Counted from the stretch's first letter, positions 53,378-63,228 are shown. The stretch is 64,000 bases of DNA from Bolinopsis microptera (GCF_026151205.1 NC_087075.1:7830858-7894857), one strand, 5' to 3'. Notes: generated by a model from the letters alone, not told the origin. A program made the numbers and translations.

Positions 53378-56300
53378 TTACTGCAATTTAAAATTGTTTG
53401 GATTCCAAGTATCTTTTAAATCAGCAGCCTGTACTTGTAATAATAGTGCCTTGGTTCTCAATTTTATCAAGTTAATGGAAGTTTCTAGGCAATTGCTTGA
53501 GGTTAGAATTTTTTTATGAACAGTGTTCCAAAGCTTGGCTGCAGTGAACAAAAAAGTATTTGATTTATTAAGAAGAATAACCGTTAAACTCGTTGTACGG
53601 TTTGAAATGTTGATGGCCTCATAAAGGGAGTATGGGCAGTGGTACTTGATAATCTTAGAGAATTCTGAAATGCAATGGTACTTGAACAAGTTTTGAACTG
53701 TAAGAATTTTTAGTCTATTAAAAATGGGTTTTGTATGCTCCTTTTCAAAATGTTTATGGCCTAATCTTTGCATACCATATGGTCTAGTTCTTGCACATGT
53801 TGATTGTTTATCTAGATATGAGTCGAGATCACCAAAAAGGATCCTTATACAGTGCTTCTGAGTGATAAAAAGACTGTCATTGGACCGTTCCTTGATGACA
53901 ACACCCCAAACACTTATACCATAACTGAGATGTGATTCAAAAAGAGCATTATATATTTTCAAGTATAGTTCAGCAGGTATAGAGTGCCGGATTCTACAGA
54001 TTGCACCAGTCATGGTCCGCAGCTTTTTACGGATGTAGTGCATGTGGGCAATCCAGTTTAGCTTACTATCTATAACAACACCTAAGAATTTGGTATCCTT
54101 GACTTTAGTAATAACCTTACCATCGATGAATATTGATCTAGATTCATCTAGCAGGTTAGCAAATGGTCTAGTCCGCGCACAGGTGTCATCATATTCAGAG
54201 GCAGGTTTAAAATGTATGTAGCAGCATTTGGACATGTTGATATGAAGTAGATTACATTTCATGTAAATCGAGACATGTTTAAGTACTAAGTTGGCTTTTT
54301 TATATGTTGCTTCTCTAGATGGTCCTGATATGAAGATATTAGTGTCATCAGCATAAAGTACAAATTTCACCTCACTGTCTGAAAAACAGTTTACTATATC
54401 GTTCATATACAGTAGGAAGAGTAGTGGCCCAAGAATTGACCCTTGTGGTACTCCAAATTTCACGTCCATTGTTACTGATGGTACATCGTTATACATAACA
54501 TACTGCTTTCTGTTAGTCAAATAGCTTTTAAGTAAGGTAAGTGCTGAACCCCTAATACCGTAGGAATTTAACTTGCTTAGAAGAATATTGTGATCAAGGG
54601 TGTCAAAGGCTTTGCTCAAGTCAATGAATATGCCCAATACATGTTTATTGCTAGCCAGAGACTTTGTAACGGAGTCTATAGATTTGTGTAGAGCATGAGT
54701 GGTAGAATGGCCTTTTCTAAATCCAAACTGTGAGTCTGTTAGTACACCTTTAGATGTGAAGAAATTATAAAGGCGTTTGTAAATGATCTTCTCAAAGATT
54801 TTTCCAAATAAAGGTAATATTGATACAGGCCGATAATTTTCAATGCATTCCTTATTGTCTTTCTTGTAAATAGGAATAACTTTACCAGTTTTAAATATAC
54901 TTGGGAATGTACCACTTTGTATACATGTGTTGTAAAGCCTGGCCAAGGTACCAGCAATGAGCTTTGCCGATTTTTTTACAACGATTATAGGTATGTCACT
55001 CGCCTTGCCATTTTGAAAATCTCTGATGACCTCGACAATCTCGTCTTCATTAGTTTCTTCAAGGTATATGGAGTCAGATACTGAATTAGACATGAACTGA
55101 GCAAATGATTCTACTGGTTCCAGAGAAATACTATTGTTTGACAATACATTTTTATTGAGATTACTTGCAAGAGATGTAAAATATTCACAAAATTTGTTAG
55201 CAATTATTCGTCTGCAAGTAACTCTCTGGCCATCTATGACAAAATCGTCCTTACATCTAGACAAATTTTTACCACGGAGTTCATTTATAACTTCCCAAGT
55301 CTTTTTCGAATTCATGCTGTACTTCTTGAATTTTTGAGTATAGCACATAGCCTTTGCCATATTTATTGACCTTTTGAGAAACTTGTCGAATTCCTTGTAG
55401 TAGATGTGCTTGTTTGGGTCCCCGTCAGGTAGTTTTAATGTACAAGTCTTCTTCCATTCGAAATACAACCTAGCTTTCTTATCGATGGAATTAATTAGGC
55501 CCTGGGTAATCCAAGGGTTGGTTATGCTGTTACGTTTAGTGGTTCTAGGAGTTAGAAGTTTGCAAGACAAATCTATCTTTTCTTGAAATAACTGCATGAA
55601 AGAATCAAATGTGTTACAGCTGTGGTGGAACCTATCTACATCGTTTTCTATTTCAAGACAGAGCTTTTCTAAGTTAGCATTACTATAGTCGTAGTGTATA
55701 GTAATTTTGTCTGATGAATCAGGTGTTGGCACAGAGTCAGGGGAAAGTTCAATAAGAGTGAATATAGGGTGATGGTGGGAGATCTTGTCAGATATCACAC
55801 CAGAAATAAGGGTTTGATCTACTACATTGGTATGGATATTGTCAATACAGGTCCTGGAACAGCCAGGCATTTGGTGAGTTGGTACTGATATGGTTGGTAT
55901 GAAGCCGTTGTTGAATATTATTTCTTGGAATTTGTCCTCTGATGGAGATGGGTCCTTCAACATGTTTATATTGAAATCACCAAGAATATATACTTTTTTG
56001 CCATTCAGTTTTGAGAGAATACATTCATATGCTTCGTTGAACAGTTCAAGTGATGCGTTTGGGGGACGGTATATAACCCCTACAACAGTTGGGTCTTGCA
56101 AGCTAGTGATGGATACGAACAGTGATTCTATGTGTTCATTACAGAGAGATAAGCCAGGGATTTTGTTAAAGTTAAAGGAGTTGTGCAGGTAAAGACACAC
56201 TCCTGATCCTTTACCCTTGAACTGGTTTTTCTTTTGACAAAAATAACGTGATTGGTAACAGGAGGAGTATCCGTTAAGCTGATACAGAGTTCCATTTTCG

Positions 56301-56782
56301 GGATTAGTATTTGTTTCTGCAAGACCGATAACAGAGAATTTGTGGTCGATACAAGACAGCTCAACTGCAAAGTTGTCAAAGTTTGATGCATTTCCATCAA
56401 TATTTAGGAATAATTTGGACAAATATTTAGCTGAATTTTTAGGTAGGACGGTAGCATTCAACTCAGTTATGGAGAATGTTTTGCAATTTTCAAGAATCTT
56501 TGAGCTATTGTAGATAGATTCAATATAATTAACTGGCTCATCATCAATGAGGCCATTGTTTGCAAAGTGTGGAGCTTGGTAGAAAGGGTTGTACCGTACA
56601 ATATCATTGGTATCAGTGCATATTTTGCAGTATGTTGCATCTCGAAATTTGGTTATGTTATCATCAGTTTTACATTTTTTGTGCATTATTTTGTCACACA
56701 TCTGACAAATCAAAAATGGATGTCCAGCACGCACAGGTCTATCGCAACAGCAGCAGATTTCGCATATCAGTTTGACTACCAT
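53378..56782 (-). CDS. LINE-E ORF2: PHD-like finger, APE endonuclease (active-site Asp replaced), reverse transcriptase
   Basis: 1134 residues from an ATG overlapping the ORF1 stop. Residues 7-55 form a PHD-like C4HC3 pattern (C10/C13, C26, C29, H34, C37, C52, C55). The endonuclease shows IGLAETNT (catalytic Glu), YILGDFNINM and CIDNIHTN. The final motif, normally S-D-H-x-P, reads SHHHPIF, so residue 336 is His (codon CAC at 55777-55775) instead of the catalytic Asp. The reverse transcriptase is complete: ENYRPVSILPLFGKIFEK, FIDLSKAFDTLDHNILL, GVPQGSILGPLLFLLY, YADDTNIF with ADD at 811-813, and TKFLGVVIDSKLNWIAHM. No stops or frameshifts. The Asp loss would be expected to cripple target nicking unless another nick is used. 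Confidence 0.9.
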   Translation of the reverse strand: MVVKLICEICCCCDRPVRAGHPFLICQMCDKIMHKKCKTDDNITKFRDATYCKICTDTNDIVRYNPFYQAPHFANNGLIDDEPVNYIESIYNSSKILENCKTFSITELNATVLPKNSAKYLSKLFLNIDGNASNFDNFAVELSCIDHKFSVIGLAETNTNPENGTLYQLNGYSSCYQSRYFCQKKNQFKGKGSGVCLYLHNSFNFNKIPGLSLCNEHIESLFVSITSLQDPTVVGVIYRPPNASLELFNEAYECILSKLNGKKVYILGDFNINMLKDPSPSEDKFQEIIFNNGFIPTISVPTHQMPGCSRTCIDNIHTNVVDQTLISGVISDKISHHHPIFTLIELSPDSVPTPDSSDKITIHYDYSNANLEKLCLEIENDVDRFHHSCNTFDSFMQLFQEKIDLSCKLLTPRTTKRNSITNPWITQGLINSIDKKARLYFEWKKTCTLKLPDGDPNKHIYYKEFDKFLKRSINMAKAMCYTQKFKKYSMNSKKTWEVINELRGKNLSRCKDDFVIDGQRVTCRRIIANKFCEYFTSLASNLNKNVLSNNSISLEPVESFAQFMSNSVSDSIYLEETNEDEIVEVIRDFQNGKASDIPIIVVKKSAKLIAGTLARLYNTCIQSGTFPSIFKTGKVIPIYKKDNKECIENYRPVSILPLFGKIFEKIIYKRLYNFFTSKGVLTDSQFGFRKGHSTTHALHKSIDSVTKSLASNKHVLGIFIDLSKAFDTLDHNILLSKLNSYGIRGSALTLLKSYLTNRKQYVMYNDVPSVTMDVKFGVPQGSILGPLLFLLYMNDIVNCFSDSEVKFVLYADDTNIFISGPSREATYKKANLVLKHVSIYMKCNLLHINMSKCCYIHFKPASEYDDTCARTRPFANLLDESRSIFIDGKVITKVKDTKFLGVVIDSKLNWIAHMHYIRKKLRTMTGAICRIRHSIPAELYLKIYNALFESHLSYGISVWGVVIKERSNDSLFITQKHCIRILFGDLDSYLDKQSTCARTRPYGMQRLGHKHFEKEHTKPIFNRLKILTVQNLFKYHCISEFSKIIKYHCPYSLYEAINISNRTTSLTVILLNKSNTFLFTAAKLWNTVHKKILTSSNCLETSINLIKLRTKALLLQVQAADLKDTWNPNNFKLQ
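56776..56782 (-). promoter_or_regulatory. ORF1 stop/ORF2 start overlap (ATGGTAG) in LINE-E
   Basis: The - strand reads ATGGTAG: the ATG starts ORF2 and the TAG ends ORF1 in another frame. This layout suits termination-reinitiation for downstream ORF expression, as proposed for some LINEs. Confidence 0.6.
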
Positions 56783-58734
56783 GACTGGATTACAGATCTA
56801 CGAGAACGTGGGGAAAATCTATTTTGGGCCTTGGTAACATCACTGAACAACCTCCCATCAACGGGGCTACCTAGAATCTTATGGGCAATTGCCCGGGAGA
56901 GTTTGAAGATACCGCTTGACCCCAGGTGGATTGGGTCATCCGGCTTCTTGTACCTACAAAACTGTTTGTTCAGTAGACCCTCCTCATCGACAAAACTATC
57001 AAAATCTAAATTTCCTATTCTAGCGTTGGTATTACAGTACCCAAACAATATACTATTAAACTCCATGGCTCTCTCATTTAGCCAGGAGGACCTAGTTGGT
57101 AGGATTGGTGAAACTATAACTTTAGAGTAAGGACAAATTTCACAAATATTCGTGAGCTTCTTCGTCAGCTCATTAGCCCAGTGTTTAACATCACCCCCTC
57201 CCCTCTTAATATTATTTACACCACAGTGTACTACAACATTCTTATATCCTACACAAAGGGCAGGGTCTAACTGATCTATTGTGAAGCATTCAAGTCTTTT
57301 TCCAGGCAGTTTGTGACCGAATGTCCCTTTTCCAGCACCAAATCGGAGGAACCGGGTATTTGAGTCACCAATAATCAATGTTGCATTGCTACTGCTGCTC
57401 ACGTAGCGGAATGTTATACTGAATCTCACGTCCCTCCTTTCACTGCTCTTATCTATTCTGTGGTCCCAGAGGAACTGAGACTGCTTGCTCATGATATATA
57501 GACTGCGTCCCTCTATTGTCTCAATGACTTCCCCACTTTCTGATCCTTTCATTGAGAACTTAACTGAACACTGGCTTCCTAACGATACAGTGAAAATCGA
57601 ACTATCATGCACAAGCGAGTTCTCGTTATCCGAGTGTTTAGGGAGAAAACTGCTCTCATCATTGTACCGGTTGATCAGGCATTGATTAATAACTGTTTCA
57701 GGGCAAAGCTTCTTTATCCTTGAGGCAAGTTCAGCAAGAACTTCAGGCAGGTCTTCTGATATGGGCTTAGCAGCTTTTGCCCCGGGGTAATCATATCGTT
57801 CACCAAAGCTTATAACTCCATGCCCGTTTTCTGTGTTCTTGACAAAATCATCGTTCTGTTCAGCAAGGAAATCTAATAGCTGAGAGTTCAAGGTTGTATC
57901 AATGAATTCTGGTAAATAAGACATGATGTGCTTAGACTTAGGGTCGTCTGCACTTGAAGGCTTCTGTGCATCTAGCAGGAGCTGTTCATGGTCTGTTTCA
58001 CAGGCTGCTGGTGGCCCTATGATAAAAGGAGGCATGGGCAGGTCAGGAGTGGATACGTTTGAGGATCTGCTGTTTTTGAAACAGTTAATATCAACTTTGA
58101 GCTCAGCAAGCTTGGTGTTTATGGAGTCAAGAGTCCTAAGGTGGCTATCATTGTCTTTCAAGTTTTTAATGGATGTTTGAATATCTTCTAAGGACTTGTG
58201 TATAGAGCTTTCGTTAGAAGTAGTATGACCCATTGGAATGCTGGAGGGGGCTGACAAATAAGAAGGGGACTTAACCTCGTGGTCACATCTCTTGCCACTT
58301 ATTACAGCACAGACATTTTCTGCAAGGCCAAGCAGGGATAGTAGACCCTCTGCTAAGGTGAGTTTTTTAAGAGATGGGCAGCTCTTAACCATAGATGGCG
58401 TTATGATTGCAAATTTGTTCACATCAAGTTTTAGAATGTTACAGATGTTGAGCTTAATGATATCTACCTCTGAGCGCAGGCTCTGCGAGTGAGTCAACAG
58501 GAAGTTGTCAAGGGGGGTAGACCCTGAGAAGAAACTAAGGAGGCTGCTACAATCTTTATTTTCCTCTGATTCGTGGTATTCTGAAAGAATTATATTTTCA
58601 ACATCCTTCAGTACTTCGTCAATTTCCACCATAATGGTAGGAGTCGTGGGTGCAGGTGTAGTCTGATCCGGAACCGTAGTACTTGAAGTCTGGTCCGGAA
58701 CAGATTGAGAAGAGTCAGTGGGTGTATCGTTCAT
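56776..58734 (-). CDS. LINE-E ORF1: AlkB-like 2-oxoglutarate/Fe(II) dioxygenase fused to SGNH esterase
   Basis: 652 residues, starting at ATG 58734. Residues 1-35 are Thr/Ser/Pro-rich; about 175-225 are heptad-like (probable coiled coil). Residues about 268-445 match the AlkB fold: CLINRYNDESSF, H367-S-D369 (iron HxD), SSIFTVSLGSQ, EGRSLYIMSK, H425 in LWDHRID (third iron ligand), and R437-x5-R443 in RFSITFR, equivalent to the 2OG-binding arginines of E. coli AlkB (R204 and R210). Such enzymes remove methyl groups from nucleic-acid bases. Residues about 451-615 are an SGNH hydrolase: IIGDSN (Ser458), VVHCGVNN (Gly505, Asn507), DPIH (Asp600, His603). All catalytic residues are present, so both activities are plausible; substrates are unknown. 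The protein presumably binds element RNA. Confidence 0.85.
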   Translation of the reverse strand: MNDTPTDSSQSVPDQTSSTTVPDQTTPAPTTPTIMVEIDEVLKDVENIILSEYHESEENKDCSSLLSFFSGSTPLDNFLLTHSQSLRSEVDIIKLNICNILKLDVNKFAIITPSMVKSCPSLKKLTLAEGLLSLLGLAENVCAVISGKRCDHEVKSPSYLSAPSSIPMGHTTSNESSIHKSLEDIQTSIKNLKDNDSHLRTLDSINTKLAELKVDINCFKNSRSSNVSTPDLPMPPFIIGPPAACETDHEQLLLDAQKPSSADDPKSKHIMSYLPEFIDTTLNSQLLDFLAEQNDDFVKNTENGHGVISFGERYDYPGAKAAKPISEDLPEVLAELASRIKKLCPETVINQCLINRYNDESSFLPKHSDNENSLVHDSSIFTVSLGSQCSVKFSMKGSESGEVIETIEGRSLYIMSKQSQFLWDHRIDKSSERRDVRFSITFRYVSSSSNATLIIGDSNTRFLRFGAGKGTFGHKLPGKRLECFTIDQLDPALCVGYKNVVVHCGVNNIKRGGGDVKHWANELTKKLTNICEICPYSKVIVSPILPTRSSWLNERAMEFNSILFGYCNTNARIGNLDFDSFVDEEGLLNKQFCRYKKPDDPIHLGSSGIFKLSRAIAHKILGSPVDGRLFSDVTKAQNRFSPRSRRSVIQSW

Positions 58735-59003
58735 GGCGTAGAAGTGGTACAGACAGAGTCAAGAGCAGAGAAGGTATTGGCAGTATAATCTGGATTCTTC
58801 TTGACATAGGACGAGTATGCAGGGCTAATATAATAACATACCAAAAATAGGTCAAAATCAATATATAATAAAATAAAAAAATTAGATGTATATATATAAT
58901 ATATACTATATAGATAAAAGTCCAACTCGGCGCGCGCCGCGTTTTTCAGTAAATTATTGTATTGTTTGGATTGCACGTTGTAGCGCAATGCGTTACTGTG
59001 CCG

Positions 59004-59027
59004 CGCCGCGCACTCACGTGCGCGGCG
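59004..59027. repeat. GC-rich hairpin in an AT-rich setting
   Basis: Arms CGCCGCGCAC and GTGCGCGGCG around a 4-base loop. A second CpG-rich run (CGGCGCGCGCCGCG) lies at 58928-58941. Together they form a small GC island upstream of LINE-E. Confidence 0.85.
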
Positions 59028-59132
59028 TACTGTATATGTGTTTGAAATTTGAATTTATTTATGAATATAACATTATGTATTGATTATTTGTGGTAAATAA
59101 AATTTTTCTTTCCTAAAAAATTTTTCTTTCCT

Positions 59133-59246
59133 AGTACACTCATTGCATTAAGAGGAATCAGAGGAAGATCAACGGCCCAGCATCTTGAACTGCTAGACAT
59201 TTCCTTCAACCTCATCCCCCAGAAGACGAGCTTGGAGGTCTCCTAG
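59133..59246 (+). pseudogene. C-terminal scrap of a LINE-F-type protein
   Basis: The frame reads TLIALRGIRGR ... ending at TAG 59244-59246. It parallels the tail of LINE-F (TIIALRGERGIK at about 60450), so it is the last part of a second copy of that family. Confidence 0.55.
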
Positions 59247-59315
59247 ATTTGTTTATGTAAATTTTGATATTTTACTGTACTATTTTATGTTGTATATAAT
59301 TTTACGGACAACCCA

Positions 59316-59327
59316 CCGCTTCGGCGG
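59316..59327 (+). other. Perfect UUCG-tetraloop hairpin
   Basis: CCGC-TTCG-GCGG, with a partly extended stem (ACCCA/GGGT). In RNA this is an exceptionally stable C(UUCG)G hairpin. It lies 40-100 bp before the LINE-F fragment; function unknown. Confidence 0.6.
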
Positions 59328-59375
59328 GTAGTTGACGCACCATTCACAAGCAAGAGCTACTTTGGTATACTTGCT

Positions 59376-60559
59376 GTGAAGTGTCTCAGCTACATGGGTT
59401 GGGGGTCCCCCCCCCCTTTTTTTTGTCAATACCTTAAAGGACTAAAATACAAAATTCAACAATCCCTTATACCAGCAATATTGGATAGATCTTTTGGAAC
59501 CGACCAAACTAGCAGAGAACTCTTTGCATTACCAGTCAAAGAAGGAGGTCTATGTGACCTTAGTTTGATGTCTGACCTAGAATACAAGTACTCATGCCAA
59601 GTAACATCAGATCTTACAGAAGCAATATACAATCAACACCCAGATTTTTATGATAATCAGGAAAAACTTGTAGAGATCAAGACCCAAATCCGAAAATCAA
59701 GGATAGAGTTTTTCAAGGAGAGAAAATATGAGGTTACAAAAGACCTGAATGAAACCCAAAAATTGCAATTAGATCTTACATCAGAGAAAGGGGCAAGTTC
59801 CTGGCTTTCATCACTCCCACTCAAATCATTCGGATTCTGTCTCAACAAGCAAGAATTCAATGACGCCCTAGCTCTTAGGCACAACTTTGGAATAAAAGAT
59901 GCTGCAAGAAAATGTGTATGTGGAAGTGACAACTCAATAAATCACTCATTAATATGCAAAAGGGGTGGGTATGTAGATCTCTCCGCCACAATTCATTGAG
60001 AGATGTGTTAGCAGAGCTCTTAGAAACTGCTGGCTGTAAAGATGTTACCACTGAACCTCTCCTTATCCCTGTCAATGGGAGAGAACTTCCTGCAGGGGCC
60101 AACAAAGCAGATGGAGCTAGGTTAGATGTTAGTGCTAGGAGTGTATGGAACCCATTGGAAAGGGCATTTTTAGATGTAAGAGTATTTCATGCTCAAGCTC
60201 CTTCCAATAAGGCTCTTGGATCTCCAATGAGTATGTACACTAGCCATGAGAGACAGAAGAAAAACATGTACAACAAAAGGATTGTCGAGGTGGAACATGG
60301 AACATTTACACCAATAGTCCTATCAACAACAGGTGGAATGGGAAGAGAAGCAAATACGTTCTTCAAAAAGTTAGCTGATAGAATGTCTAGAAAATCAAGC
60401 CAAAGATAGAGTGAAGCGATGACTTTTATCAGGAAAAGAATAAGATTTGACTTATTAAGAACGACAATTATTGCTCTTAGAGGAGAAAGAGGGATAAAAA
60501 GTGGTTGTATAGTTAAAATATCAGATTTAGATATTAATATAGAGCCAACAAATTGAATT
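59376..60559 (+). pseudogene. LINE-F, 3' fragment with zinc-finger/endonuclease-like C-terminal domain, frameshifted
   Basis: Three consecutive frames form one protein end: 59376-59999, 59954-60409, and a frame from about 60412 to a TGA at 60557-60559. Frameshifts lie near 59985 and a stop near 60407. Around residues 185-205 of the first frame there is CVCGSDNSINHSLIC (CCHC), followed in the next frame by LRHNSLRD, then ARLDVSAR and FLDVRVF, and finally LLRTTIIALRGERG. A CCHC finger followed by RHN and two Asp motifs resembles the restriction-like endonuclease end of R2/R4/Dong-type LINEs, but the usual PD...D...K spacing is not verified. No RT core remains. Confidence 0.65.
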
Positions 60560-60616
60560 GGCTACTTTTACTACTGGGGGGGGGGGGGTGTCACGTCCGT
60601 CTATGCCCGCTTGTCT

Positions 60617-60865
60617 CATAGAATCCAAAAAGGACAGGACATAGGCGGACATAGACGGACATAGGCGGACATAGGCGGACATAGGCAGACATAGGCGGAC
60701 ATAGGCGGACATTAATGGACACCTAAATTGCTTAATAAAATGTTCAATTTTTGCTGTTATAGGGGGATCATGTTTTTTGTCCGTTCGGTACCCTATATTT
60801 TCAAAACGGACAAAAAATAGAGCGGACAAAAACGGACAAAAATGGACAAAAACGGACAAAAATGG
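60617..60865. repeat. Two adjacent minisatellites (GGACATAGGC)n and (GGACAAAAA)n
   Basis: About ten 10-bp units at 60633-60722, then about eight 9-12-bp units at 60779-60865. A run of 13 G at 60576-60588 precedes them. Confidence 0.9.
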
Positions 60866-60879
60866 AAATAACATTTAGA

Positions 60880-61275
60880 TGCTTCCTCCTCCTACTTTTC
60901 CTCCTCCTCCCCCTGGGTCTTCCTGATCTTCCTCAGTCCTCTTCCTCCTCCCCTCCTCAGTCCTCCTCCTACTCCTCCTCCTCGTCCTCAGTCCTCCTCA
61001 TCAGTCCTCCTCCTCCCCAGTCCTCCTCCTCCTCCTGAGTCCTCCTCCTGGGTCCTCCTCCTGGGTCCTCCTCCTCCTCTTCATCCTCCTCCTCTTCCTC
61101 CTCAGTCCTCAGTCCTCCTTAGTCCTCCTCCTCATCCTTCTCCTCAGTCCTCCATCCTCCTCCTCAGTCCTCCCCCAGTCCCCCTCCTCCTCCTCCTCCT
61201 ATTCAGTCCTCCTCCTCCTCCTCCTCCTTCTCAGTCCTCCTCAGTCCTCCTCCTCCTCCTCCTCTTCCCTCTCAG
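60880..61275 (+). repeat. Pyrimidine-rich (CTC/TCC)n tract of about 400 bp
   Basis: Almost pure C/T on the + strand, made of TCCTCCTCC interspersed with CAGTCCTCC. Long polypurine-polypyrimidine mirror-like sequence with triplex-forming potential. Confidence 0.95.
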
Positions 61276-61299
61276 TCATCCGTTTATATTCTTGAATTT

Positions 61300-61600
61300 T
61301 AGATGAAGGTGATCCTGTTGAACCTACTGTATTTTGATTTTGTAAGGCCTTTGACACTGTCACCCCACTGTAGTTCTTTTATCTAAATTGGAGGGGTTTG
61401 GGGTCAAAGGAAAAGTTGTAGATGTTATAAAAGACTTTTTTACAGAAAGAACTATGCGGGTGTGTGTATAAGAAGGACAATGGCTTGAGGTGAAACACGT
61501 GTTATTGGTGTTTCCCAGGGGGTCAGTATTGGTTCCTTTGCTATTTATTCTTTATAATAATGATTTTACCTGATATAGTCAAGAATAAGATTAAATACCT
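61300..61600 (+). pseudogene. Reverse-transcriptase fragment of another LINE
   Basis: Pieces in shifting frames: DFCKAFDTV-like segment at about 61330, LLSKLEGFGVKGKVVDVIKD at about 61375-61435, and GSVLVPLLFILYNND (degenerate GVPQGSxLGPLLFxLY) at about 61520. Several frameshifts and stops. It ends abruptly where repeat R copy 2 begins. Confidence 0.75.
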
Positions 61601-61694
61601 ACGGCAGAGTAGATCGTCATAATGATCCCTTCAGATGGCCATAGTGAAGTAGAAAGCAATTGCGCATAGAAATTCATAAGTCGTCACCTACATA

Positions 61695-63228
61695 GAAAAA
61701 GTGTCTATTATTATTATTATTATAAAACAGGATCTTACCGACAAAAATGATTCTTAAAAATACCCTAATGCGGTAAACTGTACCCTTGAAAAAGATTTTC
61801 CCAACATCTGTTGCATGCAGCTATATCTCTAATTTCGTTCAATTCATGCAAGTTTTCCATTTGCAAATTTCTACTACTTAAATCACTTCTTAAAACCGAT
61901 AACAAGTTCATTCTAGGTCTCCCCAATCTACCAATGAATAAATTATCTGATTCAATTGCAAAAGAGAGAGCCGTTTGGGCTGGGGTGTTCTCCATACTCC
62001 TGAGAATGTGTCCAAACATCTTCCACCGCTGGTGTTCAATACGCTTGGATAACTTTTCAACTTTGCACCGTTCATACAATGCTTTGTTGCTTATCATACC
62101 TTTAGGCCATTTGATGTTTAAAATGGACCTGAGGTGTCTACGATGGAGTGTGTCCATTTTCTCCATGGTTGCTTTCTTAGGACTCCAACTATTTGAGTTG
62201 TAAATCAATACAGATACAACTTGAGCATCATATAACTTCAGCTTTCTTTCAAGGGAAATTTTCTTACCGGACAACCATACTTTTCCAAAGTTCTTAAAAG
62301 CAATCTCAGCTAGGATTCTCCTTCTTTGAATGTCCTTCTCAGTGCAGAGTAAGGAACCTAGTGACTTGTTACTTCGCCATGGTTCGTTATTAGCTAATGG
62401 CTGACCGTTTGTGTCTTTATCAGATTTTTTCGCCAGGTAGAAGGTACTGAATTCAGTTTTACTTTCGTTTACTTGGAGGTTCCAGTCTTTGAGAATCTCC
62501 TTCGCTGTAGGAAGGAAAATTCTCAGTTTCTCGATGTCCTCGTCAGCAAAGTCACAATCGTCTGAATATTCCCACTCAGTAGGAAAACCTAGTTCTGATA
62601 CTGGTGGGTTTGGTCTCCCGGATACAGCTCTGAGGTGGTGTAAGGCTGCTGCAAGAATAAGTGTGAATAGCTTTCCAGATAAAGTATAAACTGTCACCTT
62701 GAAAGGCTCCGAGTAAACTTTCAAACTCTTCCGACAGTGAGGAGTTAACACGAACTCTAAGGAGAGTATTCGATAGAAGGTATTGAACTAAGCGAATGTC
62801 GTCCTCCGAACAACCAGCATCCTTCAAAACATTGATGATAGTATCCCTTTTTACGGTATCAAAAGCTCTACTCATATCAATACCCATTTTGCTAAATGTC
62901 CATTTCTTCCTCATCACAACAGATATAAGCATTCTCTGAGCCCACACAATGTCAGAGCAGCTCCTACCTCTCTTGTAAGCACTCTGCCATGGCATGGTGT
63001 AGTTGTCAATTCTACTCTCAACCCGTTTTAGGGCAATTTGAGTGAGCATCTTCCTCGATCCGTTTAACAGTGTAAGTGGTCTAAGGCTTGTGAGGGGACC
63101 TTTAGGTTTACCGGGCTTCTGTAGAGGAGTCACAATACCTTGTCCTATTGAACTTATGTATCTGTTCCCACTAAATGACTCATTAATTGCCTCAGCATAC
63201 TTCTCAAAAGTGATTGGAAAAAGTGTCT
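61695..63228 (-). mobile_element. LINE-G insertion with 12-bp target-site duplication
   Basis: GAAAAAGTGTCT occurs at 61695-61706 and 63217-63228. Repeat R copy 1 has the single-copy site (15745-15760 region), proving the insertion. The 3' tail (left) is a TTA/AAT microsatellite next to the duplication. The element is 5'-truncated, about 1.5 kb. Confidence 0.9.
61765..63133 (-). pseudogene. LINE-G reverse transcriptase fragment, frameshifted once
   Basis: The first frame (63133-62576) has PLTLLNGSRKMLTQIALKR, MGIDMSRAFDTVKRD and GAFQGDSL; the second (62751-61765) continues SGKLFTLILAAALHHLR, WEYSDDCDFADE (YSDD variant of the catalytic box), LQVNESKTEF, and the C-terminal RHLRSILNIKWPK...GRLGRPRMNLL...CNRCWENLF. 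The shift lies near 62690-62700, between GDSL and SGKLF. The N-terminal endonuclease is missing through 5' truncation. The QGDSLSGKLFT box in place of GVPQGSxLGP places it in a different clade from LINE-A, -B and -E. Confidence 0.85.

Larger units (their letters stand above)
53300..58990 (-). mobile_element. LINE-E, apparently full-length, with AlkB-SGNH ORF1 and PHD-EN-RT ORF2
   Basis: Two long intact frames on the - strand overlap by 7 bases. About 250 bp of presumed 5' UTR precede ORF1. Domain order (ORF1: coiled coil, 2OG/Fe(II) dioxygenase, SGNH esterase; ORF2: PHD-like finger, APE endonuclease, RT) indicates a CR1/L2-like group but with an extra oxygenase. End points are approximate because no clean target duplication was seen. 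Confidence 0.85.
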
